Below are positions 58,755 to 64,000 of a DNA stretch of 64,000 nucleotides, piece by piece (position 1 is the stretch's first letter; each line of letters starts with the position of its first letter). A program made the position numbers and the translations under genes. The notes under the pieces were generated by a model that worked only from the letters and a program-made list of their open reading frames with translations, made no database searches and had not been told where the DNA came from. The DNA lies in the NCBI GenBank assembly GCA_039000515.1, contig JBCFYV010011172.1, forward strand, positions 75,075,250 to 75,139,249. The letters are read 5' to 3'. The DNA is from Timema cristinae. Taxonomy: Eukaryota; Arthropoda; Insecta; Phasmatodea; Timematidae.

Positions 58755-59394
58755 CTGTGTTTTTTTTTTCGTTTGGCACATATATATGACCGGGAAGGAC
58801 ATAGCCTCCAATGTCAGTCTCCTTATGTGTAGACTATTAGTCGCTCTGGTGGCGCAGAACGTTGTCCAGGGTACCCCATAGGAGGTTGTCGTCTACACGT
58901 CGTGTGATGGTCATTATGAAGATGTGGAGCCGGTGAAAGTCTTAACCTAGCTTAGGTCTAATTATTATTATTATTATTATTAGTACCGCGTCTTACTACC
59001 CGTTCGGGTTATACGCACTTACGCTAATGTGTAATGGTAGGGTGATTGCGAGATGAAATGGAGGACCTACAGTTTAACGTGGAATCCGAACCACGGTGGG
59101 ACCTGGCATTCCACACATTCACAAGATGTCTTGTCAGAGGTGTAGGAAGGTTTGGAAATCAGATAAATCTGTGCCGGGACCGAGGATTGAACCCCGGCCG
59201 CCAGCACAGAAGTCTGACACCTTACCCCTAGACCACCAGGTCCCCCTTAGGTCTAATTAATAAAACCCTGGTGACCGTTGGGATTATTCCCCTTAAGGAA
59301 AAAAAATACCCAAGGTAGCAGCCGGGAATCGAACTCGGAGCCCCTAACTCGTAGCCAGGTGTAGTGACCCCTACACCACAGGGCTGGTTAATTA
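58755..59394 (-). mobile_element. SINE-C copy split by SINE-B
   Basis: The - strand head CCCTGTGGTGTAGGGGTCAC with B box GAGTTCGATTCCCGG starts at ~59394. After the SINE-B insertion the body continues below 58951 and ends in GCCAAACG and an A run (~58760). Collinear with the copy at 1427-1770. Confidence 0.78.
58965..59245 (-). mobile_element. SINE-B reference copy (281 bp) with 14-bp TSD, inserted in SINE-C
   Basis: Reading on the - strand: head TGGTCTAGGGGTAAGG (A box), GGGGTTCAATCC (B box), body, tail CGTATAACCCGAACGGGTAG and (TAA)n. Identical CTTAGGTCTAATTA lies at 58951-58964 and 59246-59259. Confidence 0.9.
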
Positions 59395-59869
59395 ATGCAT
59401 TAAAATATAATTATAAATTACAAAGGGCTGTATTTGTTGCTTAGTGGTTAAATAAGCAACTACATTTCAAAGATTTATGCTAGACGGTGTTTAGAAAGTG
59501 CACGTGAAGTACCTATAGAGTTAGGATGTATATGCACCTACCTTCTGTCCTCTTCAGCTAATACATTTTTAACTAAAATCGATCTTGACCCAAGTCGATA
59601 CATACCTGTCGCTAATGACAGCTTAGACTCCTAGAGGGGGGGTGAGCCACAATTTTGAGGATATGAAGCCGTTTATTGTCTTGGGGAAACAAGCTAGTTT
59701 AGTTTCAACAGACAGGAAGAGGGAATTATATATACTGGGCTTATCTCGTTAAAATAATGGTAATCTACATTAAAAGGTGATTTGATCCAGTCACATTTCC
59801 TTTTGTTAAATTATTAAACAGAAGGAATTCTGGAAATGTTTGCACGATGGCATTTGAGAATGATTAAAA

Positions 59870-60780
59870 AACCGTGAGTCAGTGAAGCCAAAGTGGACTT
59901 TTATCTAAGGCTAGTGAAGCAGTGAGTTAGCGAAGTCCATAATCGTTTGTTTACAAGGTAAATTTAAAGAGTGAATCAGTGAAGTCCATGTAATTTAAAT
60001 AAAAGGGTAATTGAAACAGTGAGTCAGTAAAGTTCATGTTAATTTTTATGCTAGGGTTTAATTGAACAGTGAATCAGTAAAGTTCATGTTAATTTTTATG
60101 CTAGGGAATTTGAACAGTGAATCAGTAAAGTTCATGTTAATTTTTATGCTAGGGTAATTGAACAGTGAATCAGTAAAGTTCATGTTAATTTTTATGCTAG
60201 GGTAATTGAACAGTGAATCAGTAAAGTTCATGTTAATTTTTATGCTAGGGTAATTGAACAGTGAATCAGTAAAGTTCATGTTAATTTTTATGCTAGGGTA
60301 ATTGAACAGTGAATCAGTAAAGTTCATGTTATTTTTCATACTAGGGTAATTGAACAGTGAATCAGTAAATTTCATGTTAATTTTTATGCTAGGGTAATTG
60401 AACAGTGAATCAGTAAAGTTCATGTTAATTTTTATACTAGGGTAATTGAAACAGTGAGTAAGTGAAGTCCATGTGAATTTTATCGAAGAGTAGTTGATTA
60501 AAGTGTTCAGTAAGGCACGTGTGCGTATATACTCAAAGAGTAATTAAAGCAGGAAATCGATGAAGTGCGTGTACATCTATACCTGAGGGTAATTAATCAA
60601 GAGATTCACTGAACAGAGCGTAAATTTGTAGCCAAAGGTAGTTAAAAGCAAATATTCAGTGAAGAGTTTATACCCGACAGTAATTATAGTAGGGATTCAG
60701 TGAAGCTCATATTAATTCATATTTAAAAGTAATTTGAAGTAGAGAGTCAATGAATACCATGTCAGTTTCTATTGAAATAA
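59870..60780 (+). repeat. 48-bp minisatellite
   Basis: Eight clean copies (60010-60440) of AACAGTGAATCAGTAAAGTT+CATGTTAATTTTTATGCTAG+GGTAATTG, with decayed copies on both sides. Not a CRISPR array: there are no unique spacers. Confidence 0.93.
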
Positions 60781-60979
60781 TCTTGAGAATATTTCCCAAG
60801 CCATTAAAATATTAGTGAATATTCTCTAGGGGAAAACAAGAAATTTGCTGAGTTTTTGAAACTGAGCGTATTCAAACAATACCATAAACTTCGGTTATTT
60901 GGGAACACCAAGGTCTTGGTAGTTTACTCAGGGTCACTAGAAAAGATTACAAAGCTGTGTTCCTATTTTCAACTCATGG

Positions 60980-61190
60980 GCAGACACCTTTGCTCAGTCA
61001 GTAGCGTGTCTCTCTACTGAGCTAAATGTCCCGGGTTCGATTTCCGGCATGGCTGAAAATTTTATCTTTGGTGAAATGTGGGTTTACTCTTTCATTGTGA
61101 TAAATTAACGTCTAAGGGCCTAATCTTGTCTTTCTTCTAGATTTAAGATAGTTTATAAGTCATATTCTGATACAATCAGTCGGCTCAGAA
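60980..61190 (+). mobile_element. tRNA-headed SINE (family D)
   Basis: TTTGCTCAGTCAGTAGCGTG and CCCGGGTTCGATTTCCGGC (strong B box), then a body to ~61190. No acceptor-stem pairing, so not called as a tRNA gene. Confidence 0.55.
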
Positions 61191-61529
61191 AGTGCATGTT
61201 GAATACCTCAAATAAATCAGAAGAAAATCCAACTCATAAAACTAGTTATATTATATACAGGGTGGTTATAGAATGTTGCTAAGCTCTGTTCCAATTCACC
61301 TCTAAGTAGAAAACGTTGTTACAACTATAGCTTAAAAATACTGCATTAGCTACTGAGCAATACATTGTTTTGGCCTTCCGTCTTTTCTTGTTTGCATCGC
61401 CATGCATTGTGGGCTGAAATACATCCATGTGAAACTATAAATGGTTCGCCATTCAAACAAAGCGTCTGTTTTATTCTTTAATTTTGCCAAAACGTGCTGG
61501 TTCAGACTTCATCTATTGGCTTGAATTTG

Positions 61530-61890
61530 ATCTAAAACTTCTGTGTTACAAGTGGTAAATGGCTTAAATTTAAATGAGGCCGTCTGTATTACAAGTGATA
61601 AATGTCTTAGACTTAAATTTGGACTTATGTTGTTACAAGTGTAAAATGGTTTGGATTCTAATACTACGACTTCTTTGTTACAAGTAATAAATGTCTTAAC
61701 TTAAATTCTTACTTCTGTGTTACAAGTGATAAATGACTAAACTTAAATTAGGCTGACAGTGTTTTAAGTGGTAAATGTTTTGCATTCTGGCAAGTGGTAA
61801 GTGGCCTACAGAACTAAATGTGGTAAATGACCTTCAGTATTACAGGTTGTAAATGACCTTCAATATTACAGGTGCTAGTTTTAAAAATGT
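61530..61890 (+). repeat. Degenerate tandem repeat, unit about 38-45 bp
   Basis: CTTCTGTGTTACAAGTGGTA / AATGGCTTAAATTTAAAT in about eight diverged copies. Confidence 0.7.
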
Positions 61891-62089
61891 TAAATGACGC
61901 GGATAATCTCAGTTAAAGAAGCACTGATCTGAAAATAGGCTATTATTAATCTTCGTCTAGAAACAATTTGACAAACTTCCCTCCATAATATATTTCTGTC
62001 TAAATTTAAAGGAAGGGTATAATTTGTCAATGCATACAAGTAAAAAACTTTAATAAATAATTGCATACAAATATATGAACTCTACTGGA

Positions 62090-62240
62090 GGTTTTCTTCC
62101 TAGGTAGTTTCCCACTCTTCCTTCACGAAATTATCGGTGCATTTAATTTGAATTCTACCTTTCTCATCTTCTCCTTACTAGTGTAAATATGTGGATGGCC
62201 CAGATGGGTATTAAGACATTAAAGCAAGAGACAAAAGCAA
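62090..62240 (+). mobile_element. SINE-A 3' part
   Basis: TTTCCCACTCTTCCTTCACG, GTGTAAATATGTGGATGGCC, then GAGACAAAAGCAACC. Confidence 0.6.
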
Positions 62241-62283
62241 CCAAAAATATACTTTACATTTTAAAATTATTTACTTATACTTG

Positions 62284-62659
62284 AATCGGTCATTTTAGAA
62301 ACAACACATGTCATTGAAACTGGATTTTCGGGAAATAAAAAAACTGTCTAACTTGTAAACACTTGGTTAATTGAGAAATTGCTTTTGGAGACACATATCA
62401 TGGGCTTACTACACATATAACCAGTAAACTATTTTGCCAAAACAAGTTGTCTTTCGGTTTTTTATAGAGGTTTTTCGACCATGACATGTGTTATTTCCAT
62501 ACAAACTGAAAACTTTCAATACCGATTATATAAATTTCTGGCCATGTTTTATGTGTTCCTTATGCGTGGAATCATAGAGTTTTGTACAGAGAACAATAAT
62601 CCGTGGCTAACTCATTTTGGTGAAATTTGTGACATATGTTGTTTCTGAAATGACCGATT
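62284..62659. mobile_element. MITE (376 bp)
   Basis: TIRs AATCGGTCATTTTAGAAACA and the complement AATCGGTCATTTCAGAAACA extend through ACA(C/T)ATGTCA. Superfamily undecided. It separates two SINE 3' tails. Confidence 0.7.
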
Positions 62660-62760
62660 ATACCTTTATCATCTTTTCCTTACTAGTGTAAATATGTGGA
62701 TGGCCCGGATGAGTATTAAGACATAAAGCAAGAGACAAAAGCAACCAAAAATATAGTTTA
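62655..62760 (+). mobile_element. SINE-A 3' part, near-duplicate of 62150-62270
   Basis: TTACTAGTGTAAATATGTGG and AAGCAAGAGACAAAAGCAAC repeat the earlier copy nearly exactly, one on each side of the 62.3-kb MITE. Confidence 0.6.
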
Positions 62761-62789
62761 CTTTTTAAAATTATTTGATTATACTTATT

Positions 62790-63242
62790 TTTGCATCACG
62801 TCTTACTACACGCCTGGGCTATCTGGATTTAATTGCAATAATGGAGTAGGGATAAGGAAGGTAGAATATAAAGGAAATATACCCACATTTGGGTTTAGGG
62901 AGAGTGGGAAGCCATTTATGTAAATCTACATCCAATAAATCCACTCAGGATTCGAACCTTGATATCCCCGTCATACGTATTATTATTAACACCGCGTCTT
63001 ACTACCCGTTCGGGTTGTACGCACTTACGCTAATGTGTAATGGTAGGGTGATTGTGAGATGAAAATGAAGGACCTACAGTTTAACGTGGAATCCGAACCA
63101 CGGTGGTGGCCTGGCATTCCACACATTCACAAGTTGTGATTAATACACTCTTGTCAGAGGTGAGGAAGGGTTTGGAAATCAGATAAATCTGTGCCGGGAC
63201 TAGACTAGTTTGACGTTTAGTTCACGTGCCCACTGATGCGAG
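62790..63242 (-). mobile_element. SINE-A split by SINE-B
   Basis: 62790-62973 holds the tail and body up to GGATTCGAACCTTGATATCC; 63202-63242 resumes with the head (complement of CTAGACTAGTTTGACG...CGTGCCCACTGA). Confidence 0.7.
62974..63201 (-). mobile_element. SINE-B inserted in a SINE-A
   Basis: Tail (TAATAATAA) and CGTACAACCCGAACGGGTAG at the low end; the body runs to GTCCCGGCACAGATTT at the high end, where the tRNA head is missing. The neighbouring SINE-A halves are continuous across it. Confidence 0.8.
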
Positions 63243-64000
63243 TAGTTTTCTCATATAATCATTCTTAAGAATGCGAGGCTTGAATACAATCAATAAGAAT
63301 CGCAAATAGAAACGTGATTAAAACTCAAGAATTCAAACAAATTCCTTGGTCTGGAGGAAAAAATCAAGGGCGTCACACGAAATATATTTGAAGAGGATGA
63401 TGCGGGGGGGGGGGGGGATGTATGATACAGCAAATTTCCCAACAAAATTCCCAGGTGACAGGGATAGTACAGGGTCAACGTTGAGAATATCAGGGGGTCT
63501 GGAGATATGGATTACCCGGATTACCTTCCAGTAAATAGTGGGCCAGGGGGCTTCACCCCCCCCCCCCCAGAAAATTGAAAATTTTGAGGCAATAATTGGG
63601 CTTTGACTCGAGGTTTTATCCATGCTTTGCCAATTGATCAACTTAAATTAAAACCTTACCTAACTTCTTAAGGCTACTTGTTTCTAATAATAAATAAATA
63701 ATAATAATAATAATAATAATAATATAATAATAATAATAATATATATCATATCATAATCGTGGTAGTAGTATTATTAGTAGTAGTACCCTTAAAACTAGTA
63801 GGCAGTGACAATAGCACTATTAACCAACTTGATTAGCTAAACTTCCTAAACAATCTACAACAAAAGTTATCTCCTCTCAATGTTTGATGAGTTATTAAGT
63901 TGGAAGCTTTAATAGAGTAGGGATCGATAGCTGGGAGGTTTAAAATTCCTCTGTGTGAGTCTGCGGTAGATAATTTTTATAGTCGAAAGTACTATGGTAC
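63243..64000. other. No gene recognised at the window end
   Basis: Holds poly-G (63404-63417) and poly-C (63557-63568) runs about 150 bp apart in opposite orientation, then a (TAA)n tract. The open frames over 63333-63641 are shadows of these runs. Confidence 0.45.
63680..63745 (+). repeat. (TAA)n microsatellite
   Basis: About 20 ATA/TAA triplets with small interruptions. It may be the tail of a lost SINE. Confidence 0.85.

Noticed and set aside
60058..60423. CRISPR-like regular repeat
   Set aside because: Copies are directly tandem with no unique spacers, and the genome is eukaryotic.
63404..63568. Facing poly-G and poly-C runs as a regulatory hairpin
   Set aside because: Poly-G/C runs of 10-14 bases occur at many sites in the window (10.37, 14.56, 37.91, 53.12, 55.64 kb), so the pair is probably coincidental; lengths may also be unreliable in sequencing.

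Overview
The window is AT-rich, intron-containing, transposon-dense animal DNA and is most likely an insect chromosome. The reasons are a short interstitial (TTAGG)n-type tract (CTAAC repeats at 49551-49579), a Jockey-type non-LTR retrotransposon, arthropod-type Mutator-like and PIF/Harbinger remnants, many tRNA-derived SINEs with (TAA)n tails, and two insect-style secreted enzyme genes. I cannot fix the order from sequence alone; a hemipteran is a guess.

Only two host genes are well supported, and in both the exon phases add up. (1) A secreted S1 serine protease on the + strand, with exons 22727-22919, 28213-28539 and 29912-30336. It encodes 314 codons with His78, Asp137 and Ser221 and a poly(A) signal 11 bases after the stop. 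Its primary-specificity pocket is not trypsin-like, and both introns carry minisatellites (a 120-bp higher-order repeat and a 36-bp repeat). (2) A secreted pancreatic-lipase-family enzyme on the - strand, with six exons from 57525 down to 41413. It carries a signal peptide and the triad Ser160/Asp185/His264. Its long introns hold most of the mobile elements between 41.6 and 57.5 kb.

The rest is largely mobile or repetitive DNA. 0-10 kb: SINEs, a 29-31-bp and a 25/50-bp minisatellite, and a PIF/Harbinger remnant (8.2-9.1 kb). 10.7-12.3 kb: a nearly complete but broken Mutator-like transposase (-). 14.5-20.3 kb: a GC-rich decayed Jockey-like element (-) whose ORF1 contains a 53-residue tandem repeat. 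22.7-30.4 kb: the protease gene, with a PIF-like MITE and a pogo-like MITE in its first intron. 31-41 kb: more minisatellites, hAT-like elements, a Helitron-like element, and a hAT MITE (perfect 8-bp TSD) inside a PIF/Harbinger element (TAA TSD). 41.4-57.5 kb: the lipase gene, with a pseudogene of an uncharacterised arthropod multicopy ORF family, nested inverted-repeat elements at 48.6-51 kb, a diverged ~175-bp satellite and a striking 512-bp near-perfect hairpin (54995-55506). 58-64 kb: nested SINEs, one with a perfect 14-bp TSD, plus a 48-bp minisatellite and a MITE.

The items most worth a second look are the 512-bp hairpin, two tRNA-headed SINE families that share one 3' tail, the unnamed ORF-family pseudogene, the atypical protease with minisatellite-filled introns, and the reconstructed lipase.
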